Source: Rothia santali
GTDB taxonomy: Bacteria; Actinomycetota; Actinomycetes; Actinomycetales; Micrococcaceae
NCBI RefSeq assembly: GCF_024199905.1
Contig: NZ_JANAFB010000005.1
Coordinates: 1-64,000 of the forward strand
Direction of reading: 5' to 3'
Length of the DNA: 64,000 nucleotides
Shown here: in pieces, positions 11,912-21,056 of the stretch
Layout: every line of letters begins with the position of its first letter
Numbering within the stretch: the stretch's first letter is position 1
Notes under the pieces: model-generated
What the model was told of the DNA's origin: nothing
The model's input: only the letters and a program-made list of their open reading frames with translations
Database searches by the model: none
Program-made: the position numbers and the translations under genes

Positions 11912-12158
11912 TGAGTTAACTCCTAGAGTCAGTGCCGTGAACGGCCCCGGTGCGACGTCTGCCGCCGGGGACCCGCCCGGGTCCGCTTCCCGGCGCCGGC
12001 GCGCGGGCCGGCCGCCGGATGCGGGGTGGGAGGGGCGCCCGGCAACCACGGACTGCAGCCAGACGCGTCCCCGAGTCTATCGGATCGCGGGGGCGGGTGA
12101 AAGGCATGTGACCGGGGCGTCACCCGCGCGCCGCCCCGGCTCGTGCCAGGATGGACGG

Positions 12159-12749
12159 ATGATCGACTTCACCGACACGGCCGACGTCGTGGCCCCGCAG
12201 CTGCTCGGCGCGGTGATCCACCGGGGCGACGTCGCGATCCGGCTCACCGAGGTGGAGGCCTACCTCGGCACCGGCGACCCCGCGTCCCACTCCTACAAGG
12301 GCCCGACGCCGCGCTGCGCCACGATGTTCGGCCCGCCCTCGCGCCTGTACGTCTACGCCTCCTACGGCATCCACCGCGCGGGCAACCTGGTCTGCTCGCC
12401 GGAGGGCATCGGCTCGGGGGTGCTGCTGCGCGCCGGGGAGGTGCTGTCCGGCTGGGACGAGGTCCGCTCGCGCCGCGGCGAGCGCGCGGAGGACGCCGGC
12501 CTGGCCCGCGGGCCGGGCAACCTCGGCTCGGCGCTGGGCTTGAGCCTCGAGGACGACGGCGCCCCGCTCGGCCAGTTCGGCCCCGGCCGCAGCGCTGAGT
12601 TCTTCCTGGAGCCGCCGCTCCGCCGGGTCGAGTCGGTGCGCGGCCGGCGCATCGGCATCTCGCGCAACGTCGACGCGCCCCTGCGGTTCTGGATCCCCGG
12701 GGACCCGACGGTCTCGAGCCCGCGGACGCGGCGGACCGCGCCGGCCTGA
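12159..12749 (+). CDS. DNA-3-methyladenine glycosylase (AAG/MPG family)
   Basis: Base-excision repair enzyme that removes alkylated purines, 196 residues from ATG 12159. Family features are VAPQLLGAVIHRG, the catalytic glutamate region RLTEVEAYLGTGDPASHSY, the intercalating-Tyr region RLYVYASYGIHRAGNLVC, and LARGPGNLGSALGL. AGGA lies upstream of the start. It is divergent from rpsO and convergent with the methyltransferase gene, so it is probably its own transcription unit. Confidence 0.9.
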   Translation: MIDFTDTADVVAPQLLGAVIHRGDVAIRLTEVEAYLGTGDPASHSYKGPTPRCATMFGPPSRLYVYASYGIHRAGNLVCSPEGIGSGVLLRAGEVLSGWDEVRSRRGERAEDAGLARGPGNLGSALGLSLEDDGAPLGQFGPGRSAEFFLEPPLRRVESVRGRRIGISRNVDAPLRFWIPGDPTVSSPRTRRTAPA

Positions 12750-12813
12750 GGGCGCGCCCCGCACGCCGGCCGCCGCGGCCCGGGCCGTGCCCCCTCGGCT
12801 CCGTCGCGTCGCC

Positions 12814-13649
12814 TCAGTCGCGCGTGGCCACCGCGAACACGCGCCGGAACGGCAGCACCGTCCCCGCCTCCCCCGCCGGGTAGGCCCGGCGCAGCGCCGG
12901 GTAGGCCCGGCGCAGCGCCGCCCGGTACTCCCGGGCGAAGCGCTCGCGCTCGGCGTCGGGCAGGGACTCCAGGACCGGGCGCGCCCCCGTCCCCGAGATC
13001 CACTCGAAGACGGGGTCCGGGCCCTGCAGGACGTGCAGGTAGGTGGTCTCCCACGCGTCGACCCGCCAGCCCGGGCGGGCGAGCGCGCGCAGGTACTCCT
13101 CGGCGCGCACCGAGGTGTCCCGCAGGCGCGCCGTGACGTGGCGGGCGTACTCCGGGCGGGCCGCCAGCTCGCGCAGCAGCACGTGGGAGGGCGCGTCGAA
13201 GTTGGCCGGGACCTGCAGCGCGAGGCTGCCGCCCGGAGCCACCAGGTCGGCCAGCTCCGGGATCATCCCCAGGTGGTCCTCGACCCACTGGAACATCGCG
13301 TTGGAGACGATCGCGCGCGGCGCCTCCCCCGGCGCGTCCCGGCGCGCGGCCAGCCAGGCGCGGACGTCGGCCAGGACGTACTCGACGTCGTCCCCGGGCG
13401 CGGCGGCCCGGGCGGCGTCGACCATCTCGGGGCTGGCGTCCACCGCCTCGAGGCGGGCGCCGGGGAAGAAGGGGCGCAGGATCGGGGTGTCGGTGCCGGG
13501 CCCGCAGCCGAGGTCGACGACGAGCGGGCGGGCCGGGCCCCGTCCCCGGGCGCGGGAGGCACCCGGGCGAGGAGGTCCGCGAAGGGGCGGCTCCGCTCGT
13601 CGCCGAAGCGCAGGTAGCGGGCCGGGTCCCAGCGGGGTCCCTCGGCCAC
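12814..13649 (-). CDS. SAM-dependent methyltransferase, trans-aconitate methyltransferase-like (one apparent frameshift)
   Basis: Class I methyltransferase resembling Tam, which methylates trans-aconitate. The N-terminus reads MAEGPRWDPARYLRFGDERSRPF, the typical Tam opening, from ATG 13649. The SAM-binding motif LVVDLGCGPGTDTPIL and the rest (VDASPEMVDAA, SNAMFQWVEDH, ETTYLHVLQGPDPVFEWISGTGARP) lie in a different frame. The switch falls at about 13525-13575, in a CCCG/GGGC-rich stretch, and is repaired by one added base; repaired length is 278 residues. Near the C-terminus a 21-bp tandem duplication encodes ALRRAYP twice. Probably functional if the indel is a sequencing error. Confidence 0.75.
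12875..12916. repeat. 21-bp perfect tandem duplication inside the methyltransferase gene
   Basis: Two identical 21-base units (12875-12895 and 12896-12916), in frame, encode a repeated ALRRAYP heptapeptide. Confidence 0.85.
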
Positions 13650-13659
13650 GGCCGCGCCC

Positions 13660-13965
13660 CTACTTCTTCCGGGGGCCGCCGAGGGCCAGCGAGGCCAGCC
13701 CGGTCGCGGCGGTCACGGCCGCGACGCTGGGCCACGCGCCCATCTTCTTGGCCAGCGGGTGGGAGGCGCCGAAGGCCGCGAGGTAGACCGCGGTCAGCAC
13801 GGTCGCGCGGCCGGCCCCGGCGTTCTTCTTCCACCCCGCGAACGCCGCGGCGCCGCCGGCCGCGAGCGCCGCCCCGCCGAGCGGGCGGATCCCGGTGGCG
13901 CGGGCGACCTTGTACCCGCCGAGCAGGCCGGCGGTCGAGAAGGCGGTGGGGAGCAGAGCTGACAT
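13660..13965 (-). CDS. Small hydrophobic hypothetical protein
   Basis: 101 residues, Ala/Gly-rich, with two or three weakly hydrophobic helices (about 7-22, 32-50, 60-78) and a basic C-terminus (GGPRKK). The start ATG 13965 has GGAAAGGA eight bases upstream, better than any upstream candidate. It lies ten bases upstream of the methyltransferase start and divergent from luxS. No family recognised; a small membrane protein is likely. Confidence 0.65.
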   Translation of the reverse strand: MSALLPTAFSTAGLLGGYKVARATGIRPLGGAALAAGGAAAFAGWKKNAGAGRATVLTAVYLAAFGASHPLAKKMGAWPSVAAVTAATGLASLALGGPRKK

Positions 13966-14100
13966 GGGTGGGTCCTTTCCACGGACGGTCGGATTCATCG
14001 GTCTCACCCTCCGGTATATCGGACGAAGCTGGGGGAAGTCAGCACGCCGTGCCGGGCCCGCCGCCTGACATCCGTGCCGCGCGTGCGAAAGAATGGGGGC

Positions 14101-14559
14101 ATGCAGAAGATGAACGTCGAATCCTTCAACCTCGACCACACCAAGGTGGCGGCCCCCTACGTGCGCATCGCGGACCGGAAGGAGCTGCCCGGCGGGGACA
14201 CCCTGATCAAGTACGACGTGCGGTTCGCCCAGCCCAACCGCGGCCACCTCGAGATGCCCACGGTGCACTCGATCGAGCACCTGACCGCGGAGCACATGCG
14301 CAACCACACCGAGGCGCTGATCGACTTCTCGCCGATGGGCTGCCAGACCGGCTTCTACGCCCTGACCCTGGGGCTGGAGCCCGAGGCCTTCCTCCCCGTG
14401 CTGGAGGCGACCTTCCGGGACATCCTGGAGGCCGGCGAGGTCCCGGCCGCCAACGAGACCCAGTGCGGCTGGGGGGCCAACCACACCCTGGAGGGCGCGC
14501 AGGCCGCCGTCCGCGAGTTCCTCGACGCCCGCGAGGCGTGGGAGGTCGTGTACGCGTGA
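14101..14559 (+). CDS. luxS: S-ribosylhomocysteine lyase (AI-2 synthase)
   Basis: Cleaves S-ribosylhomocysteine to homocysteine and DPD, the AI-2 precursor. All active-site residues are present: metal ligands in HSIEH (H56, H60), the catalytic cysteine in [11 protein letters not shown] (about C81), and the third metal ligand in QCGWGANH (C122). Length 152 is normal. ATG 14101 and ATG 14110 are both possible starts; the GGGGG before 14101 better spaces the second. The gene overlaps mtn by four bases, so the two consecutive steps of SAH detoxification are co-translated. Confidence 0.96.
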   Translation: MQKMNVESFNLDHTKVAAPYVRIADRKELPGGDTLIKYDVRFAQPNRGHLEMPTVHSIEHLTAEHMRNHTEALIDFSPMGCQTGFYALTLGLEPEAFLPVLEATFRDILEAGEVPAANETQCGWGANHTLEGAQAAVREFLDAREAWEVVYA

Positions 14560-15302
14560 GCATCCCCTACGCCCCGGTGCTCCCGGCCGCGACGCGGGAG
14601 CGCCTCCTGGGCGGCGTCGTGGTCCAGTGCGCCATGGACGAGGAGGTCGCGCCGTTCCTCGAGCGCACCGAGGCCCTCGGCGAGCCCTTCGACTTCGGCC
14701 GGGCCCGCTTCCACCCCCGCGTCCACGAGGGGCGCGCCCTGCTGGTGGTGCGCAGCGGGATCGGGCTGGTCAACGCGGCCGGGGCGGCGACGTCGGCCCT
14801 CGCCGCCGCGGAGCCGCGGGCGCTGATCTCGGCGGGCTCGGCCGGCGGGCTGCGGGCCGACGTCGAGGTGGGCGACCTCGCGATCGGCGAGTCCTACACC
14901 TACACCGACGCCGACGCCACGGCCTTCGGCTACGAGCGCGGCCAGGTCCCCGGCATGCCCGAGCGGTACCGCGCCGCCCCGGCCCTGCTCGAGGCCGCCC
15001 GCGCGCTGGAGCCGGAGGGCGGCCGGCACCTGGTGGGCCAGATGCTCGCGGGCGGCTCCTTCGTCACGGCCGCCAACGTCAAGGACACCCGCGAGGCCTT
15101 CCCCGACGCCGTGTCCACCGACATGGAGACCACCGCGATCGCGCAGGTCGCGGACAGCACCGGCGTCGACTTCCTCTCGCTGCGCGGGATCTCCGACCTG
15201 TGCGGGCCGCGGGCGGACCAGGACTTCCACATGGCGGTCGAGGTGGTCGCGGCACGCTCCGCGGCGGCCGCGCTGGCCGTGATCGCCGCCTCCCGCGCGT
15301 AA
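14556..15302 (+). CDS. mtn: 5'-methylthioadenosine/S-adenosylhomocysteine nucleosidase
   Basis: Removes adenine from SAH and MTA, producing the LuxS substrate. 248 residues from GTG 14556, whose GTGA overlaps the luxS stop. Features: [16 protein letters not shown] at the N-terminus (catalytic-acid glutamate region), [31 protein letters not shown], the [13 protein letters not shown] ribose-binding glutamate segment, and LRGISDLCG carrying the catalytic Asp. The MET rather than MEG/MES variant is a minor change. Co-translation with luxS supports the assignment. Confidence 0.92.
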   Translation: MSIPYAPVLPAATRERLLGGVVVQCAMDEEVAPFLERTEALGEPFDFGRARFHPRVHEGRALLVVRSGIGLVNAAGAATSALAAAEPRALISAGSAGGLRADVEVGDLAIGESYTYTDADATAFGYERGQVPGMPERYRAAPALLEAARALEPEGGRHLVGQMLAGGSFVTAANVKDTREAFPDAVSTDMETTAIAQVADSTGVDFLSLRGISDLCGPRADQDFHMAVEVVAARSAAAALAVIAASRA

Positions 15303-15399
15303 GATCGACAGCAATCCGTCCGACGCCGGGCCGCCCGGTCCGGCGTCGGACCCCGGCCCGCACGCGCCGGGACCGACGCCGACCACCGAGGAGACCCCG

Positions 15400-16227
15400 A
15401 TGCACGAGCACACGATGAGGGACGGCCACCGGATCCCGGCCCTGGGCTTCGGCACCTACCCCATGTCCGACGCCGAGGCGGAGGTCAACGTCGCCGAGGC
15501 GATCATGCGCGGCTACCGGCTGATCGACACCGCGGCGCAGTACGGCAACGAGCGGGGCGTGGGGCGCGGGCTGGCCAACGGCGGCGTCGACCGCGAAGAG
15601 CTGTTCCTCACCACCAAGCTCGCCGGCAAGGACCACGGCTACGAGGCGACCATCGCGGCCGCCGAGGCCTCGCTGCGGCGCCTCGGGACCGACTACCTCG
15701 ACCTCTACCTCATCCACTGGCCCAATCCGGGCGTCAACCTGTACGTGGAGTCGTGGCGGGCGCTGATCGCGCTCAAGGAGCGCGGGCTGGTGCGCTCGAT
15801 CGGCACCTCGAACTTCCTCCCGGCGCACCTCGACCGGCTCCGGGAGGAGACCGGCGAGGTGCCGGCCGTGAACCAGATCGAGGTCCAGGTCCAGGCCCAG
15901 CAGGAGGCCGCCCGGGCCTACCACGAGGAGAACCGGATCATCACCGAGAGCTGGTCGCCGCTCGGCCGGATGAGCACCCTGGAGGACATCCCCCAGATCG
16001 GCAACATCGCCGAGGAGCTGGACGTGACGCCCGCGCAGGTGGCCCTGCGGTGGCACGTGCAGAGCAAGCTGGTGCCGATCCCCAAGACCTCGGACGTGGG
16101 CCGCATGGAGCAGAACCTCAACATCTTCGACTGGGAGCTCAGCCCCGAGCAGATGGAGGAGATCGAGCTGCTGAACACGGGGATCACCCGCAGCGGCTAC
16201 GACCCCCGCACCCACGAGGAGTTCTAG
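15400..16227 (+). CDS. Aldo/keto reductase
   Basis: NADPH-dependent carbonyl reductase of the AKR5 (2,5-diketo-gluconate reductase-like) type, 275 residues. The catalytic tetrad is present: Asp and Tyr in DTAAQYGNE (about residues 47 and 52), Lys in TTKLAG, His in LIHWPNP. The cofactor-binding VPIPKTSDVGRMEQN and the barrel strands IGTSNF and WSPLGR are clear. GAGGAG precedes ATG 15400. The natural substrate cannot be told from sequence. Confidence 0.92.
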   Translation: MHEHTMRDGHRIPALGFGTYPMSDAEAEVNVAEAIMRGYRLIDTAAQYGNERGVGRGLANGGVDREELFLTTKLAGKDHGYEATIAAAEASLRRLGTDYLDLYLIHWPNPGVNLYVESWRALIALKERGLVRSIGTSNFLPAHLDRLREETGEVPAVNQIEVQVQAQQEAARAYHEENRIITESWSPLGRMSTLEDIPQIGNIAEELDVTPAQVALRWHVQSKLVPIPKTSDVGRMEQNLNIFDWELSPEQMEEIELLNTGITRSGYDPRTHEEF

Positions 16228-16255
16228 GCGGCGGGGGCGCCACGCCGTCCTCGGG

Positions 16256-16288
16256 AGGGGCCCGGGCCGCGGCGCGAGGAGGGCCCCT
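16256..16288. terminator. Convergent hairpin between AKR gene and ribF
   Basis: Perfect 8-bp stem AGGGGCCC / GGGCCCCT around a 17-base loop; the right arm overlaps the ribF stop codon. Position suggests a bidirectional terminator. Confidence 0.45.
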
Positions 16289-17297
16289 AGGACGCCTCGC
16301 GCGGGGCGTAGGCCTCGGCCCGGGCCAGCGCCTCCTGGGCGTCCTCGACGTCGCGGGCCATCTGCTCGATGAGCGCCTCCAGGCCGCGGTAGGCCACCAT
16401 GGGGCGCAGGTGTGCGACGAACTCCAGCAGGACCTGCTGGCCGTAGAGGTCGAAGTCCTCGACCTGCTCCTGCGGGCGCCCCATCACGTGCGCCTCGACC
16501 TGGCGGGAGACGCCCTCGAAGGTGGGGTTGGAGCCCACGGAGATCGCGACCGGCCAGCGCGTCCCCGCCCGGTCGTGGAGCCAGCCGGCGTAGACGCCGT
16601 CGGCCGGGATCAGGCCGTCAGAGTCGGCGGCCATGTTGGCGGTGGGGAAGCCGAGCTCGCGCCCGCGGGCCGCGCCGTGCACGACCTCGCCGCGCATCCG
16701 GTGGTGCCGGCCGAGCAGCAGGCCGGCCGCCTCGACGTCGCCCTGGGCCAGCAGCTCCCGGATCCAGGTCGAGGAGCAGCGGCGGTGGGGGTTCTCCGCG
16801 CCGAGGTCCCCGAGCTCGTCGTCGACCCCGAGGTCCTCGACCACGACGACGTCGAACCCGTATCTCTCCCCCAGCTCCTGCATGGTCGACAGGTCCCCGG
16901 CGTTGCCCTGGCCGAAGCGGACGTCGGCCCCGATCACCACGCGCTGGGCGCCCAGGCCCTCGACGAAGGTCTCGCGGATGAACTCCTCGGGCGACTTCCG
17001 CGCGAACTCCAGCGAGTACGGGAGCAGCGCGAGGGCGTCGAGCCCCAGCCCGGCCAGCAGCTGCGAGCTGTCCCGCTGGCCCATGATCGGGAAGTGGGGC
17101 TCGTCGGGCCGGTGGACGAGGGCGGGGTGCGGGTCGAAGCTGATCGCCACCGACCGCAGACCGCTCCGGCGGGCCTCCTCCACGAGGGTGCTGATCACGC
17201 GGGCGTGGCCGCGGTGCACGCCGTCGAAGTTCCCGATGGTCACCGCCGTGGGGCCGTACCCGGCGGGGACCTGCTCGAGGCTGGTGAAGCAGTCCAC
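16287..17297 (-). CDS. ribF: Bifunctional riboflavin kinase/FAD synthetase
   Basis: Makes FMN and FAD from riboflavin. 336 residues from GTG 17297 (VDCFTSLEQVP), chosen because AAGGAGA lies just upstream and the longer frame runs into the next gene. N-terminal FAD synthetase domain: VTIGNFDGVHRGH, ISFDPHP and IGADVRFGQGNAGD, with the SSTWIRELLAQGD segment. C-terminal flavokinase domain: RGRELGFPTANM, DGVYAGW, SVGSNPTF, EAHVM. In actinobacteria ribF commonly follows truB; here three membrane-protein genes intervene. Confidence 0.95.
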   Translation of the reverse strand: MDCFTSLEQVPAGYGPTAVTIGNFDGVHRGHARVISTLVEEARRSGLRSVAISFDPHPALVHRPDEPHFPIMGQRDSSQLLAGLGLDALALLPYSLEFARKSPEEFIRETFVEGLGAQRVVIGADVRFGQGNAGDLSTMQELGERYGFDVVVVEDLGVDDELGDLGAENPHRRCSSTWIRELLAQGDVEAAGLLLGRHHRMRGEVVHGAARGRELGFPTANMAADSDGLIPADGVYAGWLHDRAGTRWPVAISVGSNPTFEGVSRQVEAHVMGRPQEQVEDFDLYGQQVLLEFVAHLRPMVAYRGLEALIEQMARDVEDAQEALARAEAYAPREAS

Positions 17298-17377
17298 GTC
17301 TCTCCTTCGTGCGCACGTGGGCCCGCCGGGCGGCGGGCCGAGACCAGTGTAGTCGCTGCGGCCGGGGCCGGACCGGC

Positions 17378-18172
17378 TCAGGCGCGCCCGGCGCCCGACG
17401 CCGGGGTGCGGCCGGTGGCCATCTCCCGCCGGATGGAGTTGGCCTTGCGGATCCAGCCGTACCAGACCAGCAGGCAGGGCGGGATGACCAGGTCCAGCAC
17501 CATCAGCACGATCATGCTCCAGTGCGGCAGGCCGAAGAAGGCCCAGGCCAGGATGCGGCCGATGCCGCCCAGGAAGATCGTGAAGCACACGAAGCTCAGC
17601 ATGTTGGCCCACTTGAACTTCACGGCGATGGCGATCAGCGCCGCGCCGACCCCGCAGAGCACCGCGGCCAGGCCCGCGTAGGAGGAGGCCACCGTGGCTC
17701 CGCTGGCCGCGGCGTCGCCGGGCAGCGAGCCGGTCCCGGCGAAGACCTGCCAGACGCCGTAGGCGACGATGAGCGCGCCGTAGAGGGCGATGACGACCCG
17801 GAATAGCGTCCAGTCGTGGGGCGTGCCGTCCTCGGCGCCGCGCCGCTTCCGCCCGTCCTTCGCCGCCGGCCGCTTGCCGGCGGTGGTCTTCGCACCGGAG
17901 GCCTTCGCGGCGGCCGAGCCCTTGCGGCCGGCGTCCGCTGGCCGCCCGGCGTCCGACGCCCGGCCGGGGTCCGACGCCCGGCCGGGGTCCGACGCCGGCC
18001 GGGCGGGATTCGTCTCGGGGAACGCGGCGGTCTCGGGCACCGCGGCGCGGTCGGGACCCGGGGCTCCGGCGCCCGAGGATCCCGGTGCTCCGGCGCGAGC
18101 GGCGTCGGGAGCCTGACCGCGTCGCGGATCGGACGGGGTGCCGCCGGGTTCGGGAGTGGGACGAGTGCTCAT
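17378..18172 (-). CDS. DUF4345-like membrane protein
   Basis: 264 residues. The first 115 are a disordered Ala/Pro/Gly/Asp-rich, then Lys-rich, cytosolic region containing 6-residue repeats (ASDPGR). Four membrane segments follow at about residues 125-145, 165-182, 193-210 and 218-240, ending with a basic tail; this layout and the FKWANMLSFVCFTIFLGGIGR segment suggest DUF4345. The start ATG 18172 has GGAAGG eight bases upstream. Role unknown. Confidence 0.7.
   Translation of the reverse strand: MSTRPTPEPGGTPSDPRRGQAPDAARAGAPGSSGAGAPGPDRAAVPETAAFPETNPARPASDPGRASDPGRASDAGRPADAGRKGSAAAKASGAKTTAGKRPAAKDGRKRRGAEDGTPHDWTLFRVVIALYGALIVAYGVWQVFAGTGSLPGDAAASGATVASSYAGLAAVLCGVGAALIAIAVKFKWANMLSFVCFTIFLGGIGRILAWAFFGLPHWSMIVLMVLDLVIPPCLLVWYGWIRKANSIRREMATGRTPASGAGRA
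17951..18003. repeat. 18-bp tandem repeat in the DUF4345 gene
   Basis: Two identical 18-bp units (17951-17968, 17969-17986) and a third degenerate unit encode repeated ASDPGR in the disordered N-terminal region. Confidence 0.8.
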
Positions 18173-18247
18173 CTGGATCACCTTCCGGGCTGTCGAGCGA
18201 GGTTCGCTGATTCCAGATTACGTGCATCCGCCCTCGCCGCGGACGGT

Positions 18248-18712
18248 TCAGCGCGCAGCGATCCGTCCGGGTCGGTTCCGGTACAGCCAGAGCAGCCCGA
18301 CCACGGGCAGCACGAGCGGGACGTACCCGTACCCGGAGCCGAAGTGGGACCAGACCGAGGCCAGCGGGAACAGCTCGGGCCGCAGGAACGAGAAGGTCCC
18401 CACCCCCAGCACGCCGAGGAGCTCGACGCCGATCGTGGCCACCGCCGCCCAGTAGGCCCGCATCCCGCGCGTCGCCAGCGCGACCGTGGCCGCGACGTAG
18501 ACGACCGCCGCGATCGCGGAGAGCACGAAGGACAGGGGGGCCTCGTCGAACTTGGTCGCGATCTGGTACGCGGCACGGGCGCCGGCCGAGAGGGAGAACA
18601 GGCCGTAGACGGCCACGATGATCATCCCGGGCCCCCGGGACTTCTGCTGGGGGCCGCCGTGCGCCGACGCCGCGTCCCGGTCTCCGGCGCCCGCCGAACG
18701 GGTCGAGCTCAT
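18248..18712 (-). CDS. Small integral membrane protein
   Basis: 154 residues from ATG 18712 (GAGG upstream). A 28-residue polar N-terminus is followed by four hydrophobic segments (about 29-46, 62-82, 88-106, 125-142) and a basic tail. No domain is recognised with certainty. It sits in a minus-strand run between ribF/DUF4345 and a second small membrane protein. Confidence 0.7.
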   Translation of the reverse strand: MSSTRSAGAGDRDAASAHGGPQQKSRGPGMIIVAVYGLFSLSAGARAAYQIATKFDEAPLSFVLSAIAAVVYVAATVALATRGMRAYWAAVATIGVELLGVLGVGTFSFLRPELFPLASVWSHFGSGYGYVPLVLPVVGLLWLYRNRPGRIAAR

Positions 18713-18764
18713 CCGTGCCTCGCTCTCTGCGGAGGCCGCCGCGGCGGCCTCGCTGGTGTGGACT

Positions 18765-19136
18765 CTAGTAGTAGTACCAGAGCATGTTCATGCGCTGGAT
18801 CATGACCACGATGATCGGCCCGGCCACCGCCAGCATCAGCGTGGACCATCGCGTGCGCTCGGTGAGCGACCACACGAAGGTCCCGGCCGGGATGATCATC
18901 GCGGTCAGCAGGTAGCCGTAGTACTCCCAGGCGTCCCCGGCCGGGCCGTCGGTCGCGAACTGCATGACGATCGAGCCGACCAGGTAGACCACCAGGAAGG
19001 CCTCGAGCAGCAGCACCGAGCCCTGCGAGAGGTCGTCCGGCGCCTTGCCGCGCAGGAACTGGACCAGGCAGACGATCGCGGAGGCCCCGCCCAGCAGGAG
19101 CGAGATCCAGAACCACAGGTCGTATCCCGCGATCAC
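18765..19136 (-). CDS. Small integral membrane protein coupled to truB
   Basis: 123 residues from GTG 19136 ([17 protein letters not shown]), with four hydrophobic segments (about 8-25, 38-56, 70-88, 98-115) and an aromatic C-terminus (MLWYYY). GGAGGG lies upstream. The GTGA start overlaps the stop codon of the shifted truB C-terminal frame, which supports this start and the extended truB. Function unknown. Confidence 0.7.
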   Translation of the reverse strand: MIAGYDLWFWISLLLGGASAIVCLVQFLRGKAPDDLSQGSVLLLEAFLVVYLVGSIVMQFATDGPAGDAWEYYGYLLTAMIIPAGTFVWSLTERTRWSTLMLAVAGPIIVVMIQRMNMLWYYY

Positions 19137-20286
19137 GACGCCGCCCCCTCCCGGTCGAAGCGCTGCCCCGACTCGAAGACCAGGTGCGGCACCGCGACGT
19201 CGCGGCCCCGGCGATGCTGGTCCTGCGCGAGGGCGACGAGGCGGCCATCGGGGGCGAAGCACGCCGTCAGCAGGCGGGCGGGGACGACGGCGTCGCTCCG
19301 GCCCGGTGCCTCCGGCGCGGGGGCGTCTCCGGGCCGTGTGGCCGCGACGTCTCCGCCCGGCTCCGCGCCGCCGCCGGCCGGCAGCGCCGTCGCCCGCCGG
19401 GGCGGCGTCGGCCGTGACGGCGCCAGCCTCAGGTTCCGCCGGTGCCGAGGGGGCGATCCAGCGGCCGTTGGAGAGGTCCGATGGCCTCCTCGGCCGTGAG
19501 CTCCCGGACCGCGAACAGGCGGCGGGCCGCCTCCTCGAGCGGCAGCAGCGGCAGGCCGCGGCCGGACTCGGCGGCGGCCGCCAGCTCCTCGAGGGTCGCG
19601 GCGTCGTCGAGCACGACGTCGCCCACCCGCGTCCGCCGCAGCGCGGTCAGGTGGCCGCCCACGCCGAGCGCGCGCCCAAGATCCCGGGCCAGCGCCCGGA
19701 TGTAGGTCCCGGAGGTGCAGGAGACGACGACGTCGAGGTCGATCGCCCCGGCGGGCGCCTCCCCCGCGCCGTCGGCCGCCGCGTCCCGACGGACCGTGGT
19801 CAGCTCGAACTCGTGGATCGTCACCGGGCGGGCGGCGAGCTCGACGTCCTGCCCCGAGCGCACCCGGGCGTAGGAGCGGACCCCGTCCACCTTGATCGCG
19901 GACACCGAGGACGGCACCTGCCGGATCTCGCCCGTGAGCTCGCGGATGCCGGCGCGGATGGACTCCTCGGTCACGGCCGCCAGCGCCTCCGGGGAGGCGG
20001 TCTCGAGCGGGTCGCCCTCGGCGTCGTCCGTGACCGTGGAGACGCCCAGGCGGATGGTCGCCGCGTACGTCTTCGACGCGCCGCTGACCCAGGTCAGCAG
20101 CTTGGTGGCCTTGTTGACCCCGATCACGAGCACGCCGGTGGCCATGGGGTCCAGCGTGCCGCCGTGGCCGACCCGGCGGGTCCCCGCGACGCGGCGCATG
20201 CGGGCCACGACGTCATGGCTCGTGAAGCCGGCCGGCTTGTCCAGGACGATCAGCCCGGACGGCCCGCTCCCCTGCTTCCGGGCCAC
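19133..20286 (-). CDS. truB: tRNA pseudouridine-55 synthase (C-terminal domain frameshifted)
   Basis: Makes pseudouridine 55 in the tRNA T-loop. Catalytic domain: [17 protein letters not shown], the catalytic aspartate in [17 protein letters not shown], and [13 protein letters not shown]. The start GTG 20286 immediately follows the rbfA stop. The uninterrupted frame stops at 19429 (285 residues), but the family C-terminal domain continues in other frames. From about 19482 the next frame reads [20 protein letters not shown], and from about 19375 the third frame reads [18 protein letters not shown], ending at 19133. Each switch fits one extra or two missing bases. The extended end overlaps the next gene by GTGA. 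Confidence 0.88.
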
Positions 20287-20910
20287 CTACTCGGCGTCTC
20301 CGGTCCGGCGGGCGGAGCCCTCGGCGTCGCGCTCCTCGGCGGACGACGCAGTGTCCTCCCCCTCCTCGACCTCCTCGGCCGTGACGGGCGAGCCGGAGTC
20401 CGGGTCGGCGGGCTCCTGGTCGGCGTCGCCGGACAGGTCCTCCTCGACGGGGTCGTAGGCGGTCATGAGGTCTTCCTCTCCCTCGGTCTCCTCGTCCTCC
20501 CGCTTGTACGGGTCGGACTCGCCCGCGTAGGCCGCACCCTCGGCGGCCTCGGCGAGCTCGGCGTCCCGGGCGCGGGCCTGGCGCAGGATGTCCTCGATGT
20601 GGCTCGCGTTCTCGGGCACCTCGTCGGGCACGAACGTCAGCGTCGGGGTCAGCCGGGCTGTGATGTTCTTGCCGACCTCCGAGCGCAGCACGCCCTTGGC
20701 CGACTCGAGGGCGGCGCGGGTCCCGGCCGTCTCCTCCTCGGTGCCGTACACGGTGTAGTACACGGTCGCGTGCTGCAGGTCGTTGGTCACGCGGGCGTCG
20801 GTCACGGTCACGAACCCGAGCCGCGGGTCCTTGATCCGCCGCTCCAGGGCGCGGGCCACGATGACCTTGATGCGATCGGCCATTCGGGCCGCGCGGGCTG
20901 CATCAGCCAT
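20287..20910 (-). CDS. rbfA: Ribosome-binding factor A with long acidic tail
   Basis: 30S maturation factor. Residues 1-125 form the RbfA fold ([44 protein letters not shown], then [11 protein letters not shown]). The protein continues for about 75 residues in a Glu/Asp-rich tail, making 207 residues against the usual 120-150. The start ATG 20910 has AAGGAG six bases upstream. It directly abuts truB. The tail is probably disordered. Confidence 0.93.
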   Translation of the reverse strand: MADAARAARMADRIKVIVARALERRIKDPRLGFVTVTDARVTNDLQHATVYYTVYGTEEETAGTRAALESAKGVLRSEVGKNITARLTPTLTFVPDEVPENASHIEDILRQARARDAELAEAAEGAAYAGESDPYKREDEETEGEEDLMTAYDPVEEDLSGDADQEPADPDSGSPVTAEEVEEGEDTASSAEERDAEGSARRTGDAE

Positions 20911-20962
20911 GCTCTCTCCTTGCTCTCGCGGCCCCGGCACGGGGCGCGCTCTCGGTCAGCCG

Positions 20963-21035
20963 CGACGGGCCGGCCCCCGGGGTCTCCCCCGGTGAGCCGG
21001 CCCGTCGTGCGCGCCGCCCCGGCAGGGGGCGGCGC
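20963..21035 (-). terminator. Two successive hairpins between infB and rbfA
   Basis: In transcript order: a 10-bp stem GCGCCGCCCC / GGGGCGGCGC (21011-21035), then a 12-bp stem CGACGGGCCGGC / GCCGGCCCGTCG (20963-21007) with an internal C/G-rich stem. No U-run; they may attenuate or protect the mRNA rather than end it. Confidence 0.5.
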
Positions 21036-21056
21036 TCCTCATCGGTGCGGCGCGTG

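Noticed and set aside
8951-11914. 987-codon + strand frame opposite pnp
   Set aside because: Antisense shadow of pnp and rpsO; no homology-like features.
14000-14100. SAH or other riboswitch before luxS
   Set aside because: No recognisable conserved riboswitch core; only a short leader with a weak ribosome site.
17951-18003. Possible CRISPR-like array
   Set aside because: 18-bp in-frame tandem repeats without spacers, encoding a low-complexity peptide.
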